From Sva-07 sp963715285 (lineage in GTDB: Bacteria > Actinomycetota > Acidimicrobiia > Acidimicrobiales > Ilumatobacteraceae), in contig CAVQRU010000044.1 in NCBI GenBank assembly GCA_963715285.1, positions 62,001 to 126,000 of the forward strand: DNA of 64,000 nt. The letters run 5' to 3'. The position numbers and the translations under genes are program-made. Shown in pieces: positions 33,486-42,506 of this stretch. The notes under the pieces were generated by a model, which was given only the letters and a program-made list of their open reading frames with translations, ran no database searches and had not been told where the DNA came from. The number at the start of each line of letters is the position of its first letter. The first letter of the stretch is position 1.

Positions 33486-35677
33486 GCCGCACCCCGCAAG
33501 GTGACCGCGAGCGGCCGGCGCCCGACGCTGCGGGCCACGACGGTGGCGAGCAGCACGAGCACGGCGAGCGTGCCGGCGACGATGAACGGGATCGCTGCCG
33601 TCGCGTCGACGACGCCGATGTCGACGGCATTGCTGGACTCGAACGAGCCGATGATGCCGCGTGTGCCGAGGGCCCCGAGGGCCAGACCGCCGGCCACGCC
33701 GAGCAGACCGATGGGCACGAGCTCTCGCACCAGGAGGCCGCGGAGGCGGCGACGGCGGGCCCCGATCGCCTGGAGCGCCGCGAGTTCGTGGCGGCGCTCG
33801 TAGAGGCTCACCGTCATCGACGAGATGACCGCCAACGCCGCCACGCCGGCGACGATCACGCCGATGGCGCCGAACACCATCACGATCGCATCGCGACCGG
33901 CCCGGCTGTCGGCTGCCATCTGCTCGGCGGTCGTCACCGTGGCCGCGACCGGGAGGTCGAGCGACGGCGCCGGATCCGACGACCAGATCACGTTGGCGCC
34001 GCCCGGAACCCCGAGATCCGTCGCGAGGACGTCCCGGTCGACGTACAGCGCCCGCCCCGCGTCCTGCGCCGTGCCGACGACCACGTACTGGGCCGGCCCC
34101 GACGCCAGGTCGATCGTGATCAGGTCGCCGACCTCGTGTCCGCGACGATCGGCGAAGCCGGCGCTGAGCATCGCCTCGCGAGAACCGACCGACGGCCACC
34201 GACCGCTCTCCAGTTCGCTCTGGAAGTACTGCGTGTCCGGTCCGAAACCGAAGACGTCGACCTCCCAGTCGTCGATCTCGCCGAACGAGTACACCCCGGC
34301 CTCGACGTCGTCACGCTCCGCCAGGCCGGCGACCTCGAACGGCAGCCCCGGGTCGCGGGCCTCGGTGAGCGACTCCCAGGTCCACGGCGCCGTCGTGGCG
34401 TCGTTGAATCCGTTGACCGACGTGACGAGGCTCGGCACGAGGAACGCCGCAGCGACCGCCGCAGCGATCTGGACGAGGATCGCCACCGTCCGGGCCGGGC
34501 GTCGGATCGAGGCGCGTGCCGCGAGCCGTCCGAACAGACCACCGGTGGGGACGCGAGCGGCGAGCCGCTGACTCACGCTGTGGCCGTACGGCGACCCGTC
34601 GCGATCGCGCAACGCTTCGGCGAGCGGCCGCCGCGTCACCCGAGCAGCGGCTCGCGCCGCGACCAGCCGGGCACCGACGAGCGCACCGATCGCGCTCGCT
34701 GCCACGATCCACCAGTCGACGGCGACGTCAGGGGTGAGGCCGACGAACTCCTGGAGGACCATCCGGGCGATGAGGTTGCTGATCAGCACGCCCAACGGCA
34801 GACCGACGGCGAGCGCCACAGCGGTGATCGCGATCGCGATCCTCCTCAGGCGACGGCGCAACGGCCGCGCCCGGCCGCCGAGGGCGCGCATCACCGCGAC
34901 CTCGCGGGTGCGCTCGGTGATCAGCGTGGTCGTCGTCGACGCGAGCAGCACCAGCGCGACCAGCCCGGCCACGATGCCCAGCAGTCCGATCAGCGTGCTC
35001 ACCTGCTCGATGTCGGCATCGATCGGCGTCGAGCCGTCGGGCAGGTACACGGGGAACTCGGTGAACGCGTCGCCCCCGTCCGCGAGCACATCACGCGTGG
35101 CGTCGGCGATCGCCCGAAGCTGGTCGATCCCGTCGTCGGCGGCGGTGATCACCAACCGGTTCGTCCCGCCGGTGAGTGCGACCACCGAGTCGAGGTCGGC
35201 GTAGGCGACTGCGGAGTCCGCCCACCACAGGGTCCCGCCGTGACCGACGATCTCGAACGAGGTGTCGTCGACGGCCACCCGGTCGCCGAGCTCACCGAAG
35301 CCGGGGCTGGTGACGATCTCGTGCCCGGCCGGCATCCGGCCGTCCGTCAACTCGAGCACGTCCATCGTCTGGTGGTCGACGTCGAGGCCGATCAGGTCGG
35401 TCTCGATCCCCGCCGTCGCCACGGCGAGCACGGCCTCTCCTTCGGCGGCGACCACGCCGTCGAGTTCGGCGACTCGTGCGATCTGGCCGGCATCGAGCGG
35501 GGTCGTCGCCACGATGATGTCGGCGAGTCCGCCGCGCTCGGCGGCGGACTGGAGGGTCCCCCCGGCGACGGTGGGGACCGCGAGGACGCCGATGGCCCCG
35601 ACCGCCAGCGCCAACGCGAAGATGCTCGCGAGGATGCGGCCCGGGGCTCGGCGGAACTGGTGCAGGATTCCGGACAT
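33482..35677 (-). CDS. FtsX-like ABC transporter permease, fused double module
   Basis: A 731-aa permease of the type with two FtsX domains. It has an N-terminal span (about 15-40), an extracytoplasmic domain, three spans (about 230-335), a second N-type span (about 395-415), another extracytoplasmic domain and three last spans (about 600-720). The TTTLITERTREVAVMRALGG and SLYERRHELAALQAIGA cytoplasmic loops mark both modules. It sits one base after the ATPase gene. Such transporters with NarL kinases often expel or sense peptides or antibiotics. Confidence 0.9.
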   Translation of the reverse strand: MSGILHQFRRAPGRILASIFALALAVGAIGVLAVPTVAGGTLQSAAERGGLADIIVATTPLDAGQIARVAELDGVVAAEGEAVLAVATAGIETDLIGLDVDHQTMDVLELTDGRMPAGHEIVTSPGFGELGDRVAVDDTSFEIVGHGGTLWWADSAVAYADLDSVVALTGGTNRLVITAADDGIDQLRAIADATRDVLADGGDAFTEFPVYLPDGSTPIDADIEQVSTLIGLLGIVAGLVALVLLASTTTTLITERTREVAVMRALGGRARPLRRRLRRIAIAITAVALAVGLPLGVLISNLIARMVLQEFVGLTPDVAVDWWIVAASAIGALVGARLVAARAAARVTRRPLAEALRDRDGSPYGHSVSQRLAARVPTGGLFGRLAARASIRRPARTVAILVQIAAAVAAAFLVPSLVTSVNGFNDATTAPWTWESLTEARDPGLPFEVAGLAERDDVEAGVYSFGEIDDWEVDVFGFGPDTQYFQSELESGRWPSVGSREAMLSAGFADRRGHEVGDLITIDLASGPAQYVVVGTAQDAGRALYVDRDVLATDLGVPGGANVIWSSDPAPSLDLPVAATVTTAEQMAADSRAGRDAIVMVFGAIGVIVAGVAALAVISSMTVSLYERRHELAALQAIGARRRRLRGLLVRELVPIGLLGVAGGLALGALGTRGIIGSFESSNAVDIGVVDATAAIPFIVAGTLAVLVLLATVVARSVGRRPLAVTLRGAA

Positions 35678-35678
35678 C

Positions 35679-36440
35679 TCAGCGCACTTCCCGCTCGGTG
35701 ATCGACTCGATCCGACCGTCGATCATCGCCACGACCCGGTCGGCGTCGTTGGCGAGCGCCAGGTCGTGGGTGATGAAGACGATCGTCGTGCCGTGGTGGG
35801 CGAGCCCGGTGAGCAGCTCGAACACGGCGTGACCGTTGGCCTGGTCGAGGCTGCCGGTCGGCTCGTCCGCGACCAGCAACGCCGGCTCGCGGACCATCGC
35901 CCGCGCGATCCCCACCCGCTGCTGCTCGCCTCCGCTCATCTGTGCGGGCAGCTTGCGTGCCAGTCCGTCGAGCCCGACCCGCTCGAGCGACTCGCGGGCA
36001 CGAGCACGACGTTCCCGACGGCCGACCCGCCCGCCGCCGAGTTCGATCGCGAGTTCGACGTTCTCGAGCGCGGTGAGCGTGGGCAGCAGATGGAAGTCCT
36101 GGAACACGATGCCGACGTGTTCACCACGCCAGGTGGCGAGGCGGTCGGGACGCATCCGGTCGATCCGCTCGCCTCCGACGACCAGCGAGCCCGAGGTCGG
36201 CTGATCGATCCCGGCGAGCAACGAGCCGAGGGTGCTCTTGCCGGAGCCGGACGGACCGATCAGCGCGACGAGCTCCCCACGACGAAGATCCAGGTCGACG
36301 TCGGAGATACCGATCTGCGCCGCGGTGCCGCGGCCCCAGATGCGGGTCAGATCACGCGCCTCGACCAGGGCCGAGGGACTCACGGGAGCGGGAGCGGGAA
36401 CGGGGGACGGTTCGGGGAGGAGGACGGACGTTGTGCTCAT
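35679..36440 (-). CDS. ABC transporter ATP-binding protein, MacB/LolD type
   Basis: A 253-aa ATPase with a Pro-rich N-terminal extension of about 25 residues. Walker A GPSGSGKSTLGSLLAG, Q-loop IVFQDFHLLPTL, signature MSGGEQQRVGIARAM, Walker B LLVADEPTGSLDQ and switch VFITHDLALAN are all intact. ATG 36440 was chosen for the conserved domain boundary. It is the first gene of the four-gene ABC/two-component operon. Confidence 0.92.
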   Translation of the reverse strand: MSTTSVLLPEPSPVPAPAPVSPSALVEARDLTRIWGRGTAAQIGISDVDLDLRRGELVALIGPSGSGKSTLGSLLAGIDQPTSGSLVVGGERIDRMRPDRLATWRGEHVGIVFQDFHLLPTLTALENVELAIELGGGRVGRRERRARARESLERVGLDGLARKLPAQMSGGEQQRVGIARAMVREPALLVADEPTGSLDQANGHAVFELLTGLAHHGTTIVFITHDLALANDADRVVAMIDGRIESITEREVR

Positions 36441-36498
36441 GACGCCATCGTGCGCTCCGACCGACCCACGGCGACATGGAGCCCGCTGGCGAATCGAA

Positions 36499-36516
36499 GG
36501 TGGGGTTGTCCCCACC
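36499..36516. promoter_or_regulatory. Palindrome upstream of the ABC/two-component operon
   Basis: GGTGGGG-TTGT-CCCCACC forms a perfect 7-bp inverted repeat about 60 bp before the ATPase start. It could be the response regulator's binding site or a terminator for the monooxygenase gene, which ends at 36670 on the same strand. The rest of 36441-36669 shows no gene. Confidence 0.4.
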
Positions 36517-36669
36517 CCACGTATCACCCCTGCCGACAACTTCTCTGCAGATTCCGTCCCGGATTCCGACACGCATTCCGCACGGAACCAGGGTGACGGC
36601 GCACATCGATCCGGGGCATGAGAGCAGTGGTCGTCGGTTGGAGCTGCGCGTCGTTCGAACGACGGGAGA

Positions 36670-37908
36670 TCAGCTGCGCGCTTCGTAGGTGAAGTCGTCG
36701 GGGAACTGAACGGCCGCACGCCACCACGCCTCGGTCGACTCGGCATCGGCAGTCGTCAGATCGAGCGAGTCCCAGATGAACGCCTGCTCCATCTGGGCGC
36801 CGAGTGCCAGGAGGCCGTCGGCCAATCGAACCTGGCCCGTATCCCATGCCTCGAGCGCGGTGATCAGGTCTTCATGGTCCTCGAGCGCATCGAGCAGGCT
36901 CTGAATGTTGTTGTAGCCCTTGAAGACCCCCGAGCCGGTGAAGGGCTGGGCGACGGCACCGGCGTCGCCGATCAGGCACGCGCGGCCTCGGTGGTACGCA
37001 GGCATCCGCGCCGTGTAGATCAGCTGCACATAGGTGTGCTCGGTGGCACGCACGATTGCGCCGTAGTAGTCGGGCAGCTCCGCCTCCATCGCGGCTTTGA
37101 GTGACTCCTCGACCTCGGGACGGACCTCACCGGGCGGGATCGCCCCCTCCCGCGTTCGGCCCGATCGATCGACCATGAAAGTGGGGAGTTCATCGTCTGG
37201 CACCGGGATGTACGCCGCCCAGTTGATGAGCCGTTCCCCCGGCCGGGTGGATCCGTCCTCGCCCGGGACGTAGTAGCACACGAAGTTCCCCGGCATCGTC
37301 GGATACGAGATACGCGGACAGTTGCTGCCGAGCATGTCGGGGCCGATGAGTTCCGCCTCGGGCAGCACGCCGCGCCACAGTTGATAGCCGCGGTAGCGCA
37401 GCGGGACGTCCGGGAACAGGAGCCGGCGACCGAGGGACTGGTAACCGTCGGCGAACACCACCAGGTCGGCCGTCACCGCATCTCCCTCCTCGAAGCTGAC
37501 CGTCATTGGGCCGAGTCCGTCATCGGCAACGTCGGTGACTTCGGCTGAACGGTGGTACCGATCGTCGGGAACACGCCGCCGCAGTTGGCCCCACAGCGCA
37601 CTCCAGTGGAATGCAGCAAGCTGCATCGGCATCTCCCACGGCACGACGCCGGTCTCGGGGGCGTCCTCCGTGCGGACGATGAACGGCATGGCGTCCGCGA
37701 CGAGGTACGGCATATCGGAATCGACGACGTCCTCGTCCATCAGACCCTGCAGCACGGGCAACGGCGTGCCGATGCCGCCACCCCGCCCGACGAGGCCGCC
37801 GGGCGATCGCTCATAGACGTGGACGTCGTGACCGGCGCGACTCAACAAGATCGCGGCAGAGCATCCGGCGATGGATCCACCAACCACGGCCACCGTCAGT
37901 TGCTGCAT
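36670..37908 (-). CDS. FAD-dependent aromatic monooxygenase
   Basis: A 412-aa p-hydroxybenzoate-hydroxylase-fold flavoprotein. FAD Rossmann motif VAVVGGSIAGCSAAILLSRAG is at residues 5-25, GGGIG at 43-47, the DG-type motif ADLVVFADGYQSLGRR near 150, and the GD motif CLIGDAGAVAQPFTGSG near 310. The order and spacing resemble 2,6-dihydroxypyridine or 6-hydroxynicotinate hydroxylases. It likely uses NAD(P)H and O2 to hydroxylate an N-heterocycle or phenol; the exact substrate is unknown. It is monocistronic, and upstream lies a dispersed repeat. Confidence 0.87.
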   Translation of the reverse strand: MQQLTVAVVGGSIAGCSAAILLSRAGHDVHVYERSPGGLVGRGGGIGTPLPVLQGLMDEDVVDSDMPYLVADAMPFIVRTEDAPETGVVPWEMPMQLAAFHWSALWGQLRRRVPDDRYHRSAEVTDVADDGLGPMTVSFEEGDAVTADLVVFADGYQSLGRRLLFPDVPLRYRGYQLWRGVLPEAELIGPDMLGSNCPRISYPTMPGNFVCYYVPGEDGSTRPGERLINWAAYIPVPDDELPTFMVDRSGRTREGAIPPGEVRPEVEESLKAAMEAELPDYYGAIVRATEHTYVQLIYTARMPAYHRGRACLIGDAGAVAQPFTGSGVFKGYNNIQSLLDALEDHEDLITALEAWDTGQVRLADGLLALGAQMEQAFIWDSLDLTTADAESTEAWWRAAVQFPDDFTYEARS

Positions 37909-38218
37909 TCCGACACCCCCGTTCGCCCGCGCCCAACCCTACGGCGAGCGGCGGGCCATCGTAGGGCCCGCAGGCGGGCGCGCCGACCTTCGAATCGCGG
38001 TGTCCAGGACCACAACTGTCCTCGTTCCCGAAACTGCGCGCTTGGCGCAGCCACAGCGACTGGTTGCGCCGGTTCCAGATCGCAGCCTTGAAGCCTTCGT
38101 CAAGATCGGTACCGGGAACTTCATGGGTGCGGTACGGTTTGCGGCACTTGGACTGGAAGCGGCCACTCCATCGATGCACGTTCGGTGAGCGATTGCCGAT
38201 CGGCGGGGGGAACTCGAG
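37909..38218. other. Non-coding interval with dispersed repeat copy 2
   Basis: About 310 bp between divergent monooxygenase and protease genes. 37951-38060 holds the second copy of the dispersed repeat, starting with a perfect hairpin GCGGGCC-N7-GGCCCGC (37951-37971), then GGGCGCGCCGACC and TCGAATCGCGGTGTCC. The tail GTCC...GTTCCCG...GCGCGC is shared with copy 3. I see no gene here. Confidence 0.55.
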
Positions 38219-40016
38219 ATGCGACGAATTCTGATCAGTGCAGCGCTGTTGTTGGGAGTGACGGTGCCGATGACGGCGTCTGGCGCCGAGGCGGCAGTGC
38301 CACGCTCGAGCTTCATCGTCGTGCTCCAGCCCGGCACCACCAACGTGCCGGGGGTCGCGGCCGGTCTGGCCGCCTCGGCGCGAGGTGAACTCGGCTTCGT
38401 CTACGAAGATGCCCTGCAGGGCTTCTCGATCGTCGCGACCGACGCGGCGGCCGCCGGACTGGCCCGCAATCCACGGGTCGCCTACGTCGAGCGCGACCAA
38501 GAGGTCACACTCGCAGAGGTGCAGAGCACTCCGACCGGCATTGACCGTATCTTCGCCACCGGCAACACCGGGATCGACATCGATGCCACCGACGATTTCC
38601 GCGTGGACGTCGACGTGGCGGTGATCGACACCGGTGTCGACTTCCAGCACCCTGACCTCAACGTGCAGTTCGGCGTCAACTGCGCCTCGGGCAACCCGTT
38701 CCGGGCGAAGTGCCAGGGGGGCACGAACGCAGGCGACGACGACCACTATCACGGCACCCACGTCGCCGGCACGATCGGTGCGCTCGACAACGGGATCGGC
38801 GTGGTCGGCGTCGCTCCGGGCGCCCGCATCCACCCCGTCAAGGTGCTCAACTCCCAGGGCAGCGGCTACACCTCGTGGATCATCGCCGGCATCGACTGGG
38901 TCGCCGCCAATGCCGACGTGATCGACGTCGCCAACATGAGCCTCGGCGGGAGCGGCGTCAACGACTCCGAAAAGGCCGCGATTCAGGGCGCCGTCGACAA
39001 GGGTGTTGCCTTCGCCGTCGCGGCCGGCAACAGCGCCGACGACGCGAGCAAGTACAGCCCAGCGGCGTTCGACAACGTGCTGACGGTGAGCGCTCTCGCC
39101 GACTTCGACGGCAAGGTCGGCGGCTTTGCGTCCTCGACCTGTCGAGCAGACGAGGACGACACGCTGGCCAACTTCTCGAACTTCGGCTGCAGCGGTCGAC
39201 ATCGCCGCACCTGGCGTGTGCATCACGTCGACCTACCCGATCGAAGAGGGCGGGTACGGCACGATCAGCGGCACCAGCATGGCCAGCCCCCACGTCGCCG
39301 GGGCCCTGGCGTTGCTCGCCAGCAACCCACTAGCCGTTCACGACGCTGCGGGTGTCAACGGACCTTGTACAACGCCGTGAAAGCAGCCGGGAACGACAAG
39401 TTGGACTCGATGATTCCAGCAGACGGGATCACGGAGCCGCTGCTCGACGTGACGCACGTTCATGCCCGGCTCGTGCCAGGTCCTGGGGGTGGCGGCGGAG
39501 GCGGCGGTGGCGATGGCGACACCACAGCACCTGTCGTCGTCATCACGAGTCCTGACGCCAACGACTCGTTCAGCTCAGGTAGCGCCGATCACGTTCACCG
39601 GAACGGCGAACGACGACACCGACGGCGACCTGACGAGCAGCCTGGAATGGACCGCGGACAACGGTCCTATCGGCACGGGCGGCTCGCTCATCGTGACATT
39701 GGGTGACGGGCCACACACCATCACGGCGTCGGCGACCGACGCAGCGGGCAACACGGGCTCAGCCACGATCACGATCACCGTCGGGACCGTGGATCAACCG
39801 ACGCTCGTCGGCTCCGCCACCCCTGGCAGCAGGGGGACCTGGACGGCAACCGTCACGAACAACGGCTCGACTCCGGTCACCGGCACTTGGGATGACGGCA
39901 CGTCGTGCACCGTCTCTTCAGCCAGTCCGTGCTCGGTGACTGTCGCGAAGAAGGTCGCGTTGGTGACGTTCACCTTCAACGGTGGCGCCGATCAGGTCGT
40001 GATCCTCAAGCCCTGA
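38219..40016 (+). pseudogene. Secreted subtilisin-like (S8) serine protease, frameshifted
   Basis: Three frame changes break an otherwise recognisable protease of about 600 aa. It has a signal peptide (residues 1-26), an I9-type propeptide (SFIVVLQPG to AYVERDQEV), catalytic Asp in VAVIDTGVDF, His in HYHGTHVAGT and oxyanion Asn in AAGNSADD. Catalytic Ser lies in GTSMASPHVAG, but in another frame. Shifts fall near 39190 (after NFSNFG), 39360 and 39580. A Gly-rich linker and an Ig-like C-terminal region (TFTGTANDDTDG, DAAGNTGSA) continue to 40016. Inactive gene, or accumulated sequence errors. Related repeats lie on both sides. Confidence 0.75.
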
Positions 40017-40194
40017 TCGGTCGCGACGCCACGAACGGTGCATCGGCGCTGGTCGATCTCTGACGCCTCCGAGCGGCACTCATCGACGAGACCCACCTCA
40101 ACCCTGATCGACGTCGCACCGACGTTCAAGGATCCGGATGTCTCGCGTTCGCGGCGAAGCGCGTGAAAGATCTCCATGCCTCGGTGACCGCGTT

Positions 40195-40260
40195 CCCGGA
40201 CGCGCCGACTTCGAATCGAGGTGTCCAACGCCAGCGAGGGGAATTGTCCAGTTCCGGAGC
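40195..40260. repeat. Dispersed repeat, copy 3 (partial)
   Basis: GGACGCGCCGACTTCGAATC and GAGGTGTCC match copy 2, and the later TTGTCC...GTTCC...GAGCGCGCC also matches; the ATCGTAGGGCCC hairpin half is missing. With copy 2 it brackets the broken protease in the same orientation. Confidence 0.5.
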
Positions 40261-40308
40261 GCGCCCAGGCCTGCAGAATCTTGTTGACTTCTCGCCGTCC
40301 AAGGATCA

Positions 40309-40339
40309 CTATCAGCGATAGATAATCTATGACTGATAG
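40309..40339. promoter_or_regulatory. Twin tetO-like operator over the tetR start codon
   Basis: CTATCAGCGATAG (40309-40321) and CTATGACTGATAG (40327-40339) are each close to the classical tetO core CTATCAGTGATAG. Together they form an almost perfect 31-bp palindrome. The ATG at 40329 lies inside. TTGACT (40284-40289) and CACTAT (40307-40312) give a plausible promoter. Confidence 0.7.
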
Positions 40340-40994
40340 ACGAACGCCCGCCAACGAGAAGGATCCAGCGGTCACGCCGGACCGACGCAGTCGACGCCAC
40401 ATGGCCAAACGTCGCCGGATCATCGACAATGCGTGGTCGCTGGCACGACGCGACGGTCTCATCGGTGTCTCGCTTCGCGATCTCGCTGACAGCGTCGATC
40501 TCCGCCAGCCCTCCCTGTATGCGTATTTCGAGTCGAAGCTCGATCTCTACGACGCGATGTTCGAAGACGGCCAACGGCAACTCCTCGATCGCTGTCAGGC
40601 ACGCGAACCCCTCCCAGACCCGCGGGACGAACTCGTCGCCATCGTCGAGGATCTGGTCCGATTCTCGAGCGAGGACACCGTCCGTCACCAACTGCTCTTC
40701 CAACGCACCATCCCTGACTTCGAACCGTCGGCCACAGCGATGGAACCAGCCCAGCAGTTCGTCGACCTCATGACCGAACGGCTGCGTGCCGCACGCTTGG
40801 ACGGCCCGGGCGACGGTGACCTCTTCTCTGCGATCGTGTCCGGGCTGGCCCATCAGCAGGTGGCGAACGATCCCGGAGGAGACCGATGGGTGCTCCTCGC
40901 CCGCCGCGTCGTCGAGGTGCTCCTCGCCGACGCCGACAGAGGCTCCACTCCTCCAACCAAACGACCAGCCACGACCAGGAGAGCAACAAAGTGA
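40329..40994 (+). CDS. TetR-family transcriptional regulator
   Basis: A 221-aa regulator. The HTH lies at about residues 27-75: RRIIDNAWSLARRDG, then LRDLADSVDLRQPSLYAYFESK. The C-terminal part is a helical ligand-binding domain. No Shine-Dalgarno precedes ATG 40329, and the start sits inside the operator, so the mRNA may be almost leaderless; ATG 40401 (MAKRRRIID) is a fallback. It overlaps the next start by 4 bp, so it and the DinB-type enzyme form an autoregulated pair. Confidence 0.85.
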   Translation: MTDRRTPANEKDPAVTPDRRSRRHMAKRRRIIDNAWSLARRDGLIGVSLRDLADSVDLRQPSLYAYFESKLDLYDAMFEDGQRQLLDRCQAREPLPDPRDELVAIVEDLVRFSSEDTVRHQLLFQRTIPDFEPSATAMEPAQQFVDLMTERLRAARLDGPGDGDLFSAIVSGLAHQQVANDPGGDRWVLLARRVVEVLLADADRGSTPPTKRPATTRRATK

Positions 40995-41758
40995 ATCAGA
41001 CCCCGACCGCAACCGTCGACGTCACCTCGATCGCCCGCATCGATCACGACGAAGCAATGCAGATCACCGCCATCGAGAACCGAAAGTTCGCCGAGTTGAT
41101 GGAATCGCTCGACCCCACGCAATGGAGCACGCCGACCGAATGCACCCTGTGGGACGTCCGTGCCATGGCGGCCCACCTGGTCGGCTCCGCTGCAAGTCAA
41201 GCATCGCCGCGCGAGTTCTTCCGCCAGAAGCGTGGCGGCAAGCCGATCTGCAAGGAACTCGGTTCGCCGTTCTGGTGGGATGGGATGAACGAGTTGCAGG
41301 TCCGCGAGCGAGCGTCGGCGACGACCGAGCAACTGATCTCCGAGTGGACCACGGTGTCGGCCAAGGCGCTGAAGTCGCGCACCAAGATGCCCCGGCCGAT
41401 CGCCGGCCTGAAGCTGTTGAACCTGCCTGAACCCGTCGGCCGCCAGCCGTTGTCGTATCTGTTCGACATCGGCTTCACCCGTGACGTGTGGGCTCACCGG
41501 ATTGACATCACCCACGCCATCGCCGTGGAACCCGACCACGACGCGGTCCACGACGGACGCATCCTCGCCGACATCATCGCCGAATGGGCAGCCACCCACG
41601 GCGAGCCGTTCACCCTCGCCCTCGACGGTCCCGCCGGCGGCACCTTCGTGCAGGGGATCGGCGGCGAGGAAGTGCGCATCAGCGTCGTCGACTTCGTCCG
41701 CACGCTCGCCGAGCGGACCACCGCAAGTGGCGTGCTCCGACACACCCTCCCACTCTGA
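40991..41758 (+). CDS. Maleylpyruvate isomerase-type mycothiol-dependent family protein
   Basis: A 255-aa DinB-like protein. The amino domain has ECTLWDVRAMAAHLVGSAA with the first metal His, and FTRDVWAHRIDITHA supplies others near residue 165. The C-terminal 70 residues form the MDMPI_C-like domain. Family members transfer mycothiol or act on mycothiol conjugates. GTG 40991 is chosen because it overlaps the tetR stop and has AGGAGAG upstream; the longer frame is antisense-like filler. Co-expression with TetR suggests an inducible detoxification enzyme. Confidence 0.85.
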   Translation: MNQTPTATVDVTSIARIDHDEAMQITAIENRKFAELMESLDPTQWSTPTECTLWDVRAMAAHLVGSAASQASPREFFRQKRGGKPICKELGSPFWWDGMNELQVRERASATTEQLISEWTTVSAKALKSRTKMPRPIAGLKLLNLPEPVGRQPLSYLFDIGFTRDVWAHRIDITHAIAVEPDHDAVHDGRILADIIAEWAATHGEPFTLALDGPAGGTFVQGIGGEEVRISVVDFVRTLAERTTASGVLRHTLPL

Positions 41759-41785
41759 ATTCCCGACCCGAACACGCTCGCTGTG

Positions 41786-41944
41786 ATGCACGGCTCCAGC
41801 GTCACCGGCGACTGCTCGGGCGCACTTCGAGGATTGGCCGACGACTACGAACGCCGGCTCGTGGACACCGGAACCGTCCGGTGGAGGACCCTCTCTGATT
41901 CCGTGCTCGGTGGTGGCTTGCGTCGGTGGACGCAGTCGGGGTGA
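41786..41944 (+). CDS. Doubtful 52-aa ORF
   Basis: ATG 41786 opens a 52-codon frame (MHGSSVTGDCSGAL, then RGLADDYERRLVDTG) with coding-like third-position GC. No Shine-Dalgarno or homologue is apparent. The whole interval 41759-42074 otherwise shows only a TAGGGT -10-like word near 42030, which may serve the next gene. Confidence 0.2.
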   Translation: MHGSSVTGDCSGALRGLADDYERRLVDTGTVRWRTLSDSVLGGGLRRWTQSG

Positions 41945-42074
41945 TCCCGTACCGGCCATTGCCGACTGATCGGCTGATGCATCGCGGCGCCCCGGGGCCA
42001 TCGACCATGCGCGGCACGCGATGTAGGGTCGCGCTGCGCCGTCGGGGGACGACGCTCCACCCGAAGGAGGCGCT

Positions 42075-42344
42075 ATGCCCAAAGTGATCATCACTCACGA
42101 CGTTGCCGATGTGGACATCTGGTTGAAGGGCAAGACCGATCGCGTTGAATCCGTCAGTGCGATGGGCGGCAGCAATGTCGTGGACCACGTCGCGCAGGAT
42201 GGGAGCAACAGGATCGCCATCTCCGCCCACACCGACGACGTCGACGCCCTCGTGGCCGCGATGGCCTCACCCCCGCCCGAAGTCCTCGCACGGATGCAGG
42301 AGCACGGCGTCATTCCGCCCCTCACTGTCTACGTCGAGCGGTAA
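42075..42344 (+). CDS. Small conserved-looking hypothetical protein
   Basis: An 89-aa soluble protein preceded by AAGGAGG (42064-42070), a near-perfect ribosome site 4 nt from the ATG. The alternation (KVIITHDVADVDIWLKG, then RIAISAHTDDVDALVAAM) suggests a small ferredoxin-like alpha/beta fold, as in dimeric ABM-type proteins. I do not recognise the family. Confidence 0.7.
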   Translation: MPKVIITHDVADVDIWLKGKTDRVESVSAMGGSNVVDHVAQDGSNRIAISAHTDDVDALVAAMASPPPEVLARMQEHGVIPPLTVYVER

Positions 42345-42506
42345 CCCACGCCCGTTGACCTCGTCGTGCTCGTCATTCGAGCATCGTGCGCAGCCAATCG
42401 GTGTCGATCGGCTGTTCACCATTGGAATCGCTGTCGTACGTGCGGGTGCTGTCCTCGCGCTCGCGCGGAGAACACGCCGAACCGAGCCAGAACCTAGGGT
42501 GATGTC

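Noticed and set aside
33356..35701. A 781-aa open frame antisense to the double FtsX permease
   Set aside because: Highly charged shadow composition with no start signal; the sense gene is a clear permease in a tight operon.
42373..42470. A minus-strand tail (SNGEQPIDTDWLRTMLE) between two small genes
   Set aside because: It looks coding-like for about 30 codons but has no recognisable family or start; too little to call a remnant.
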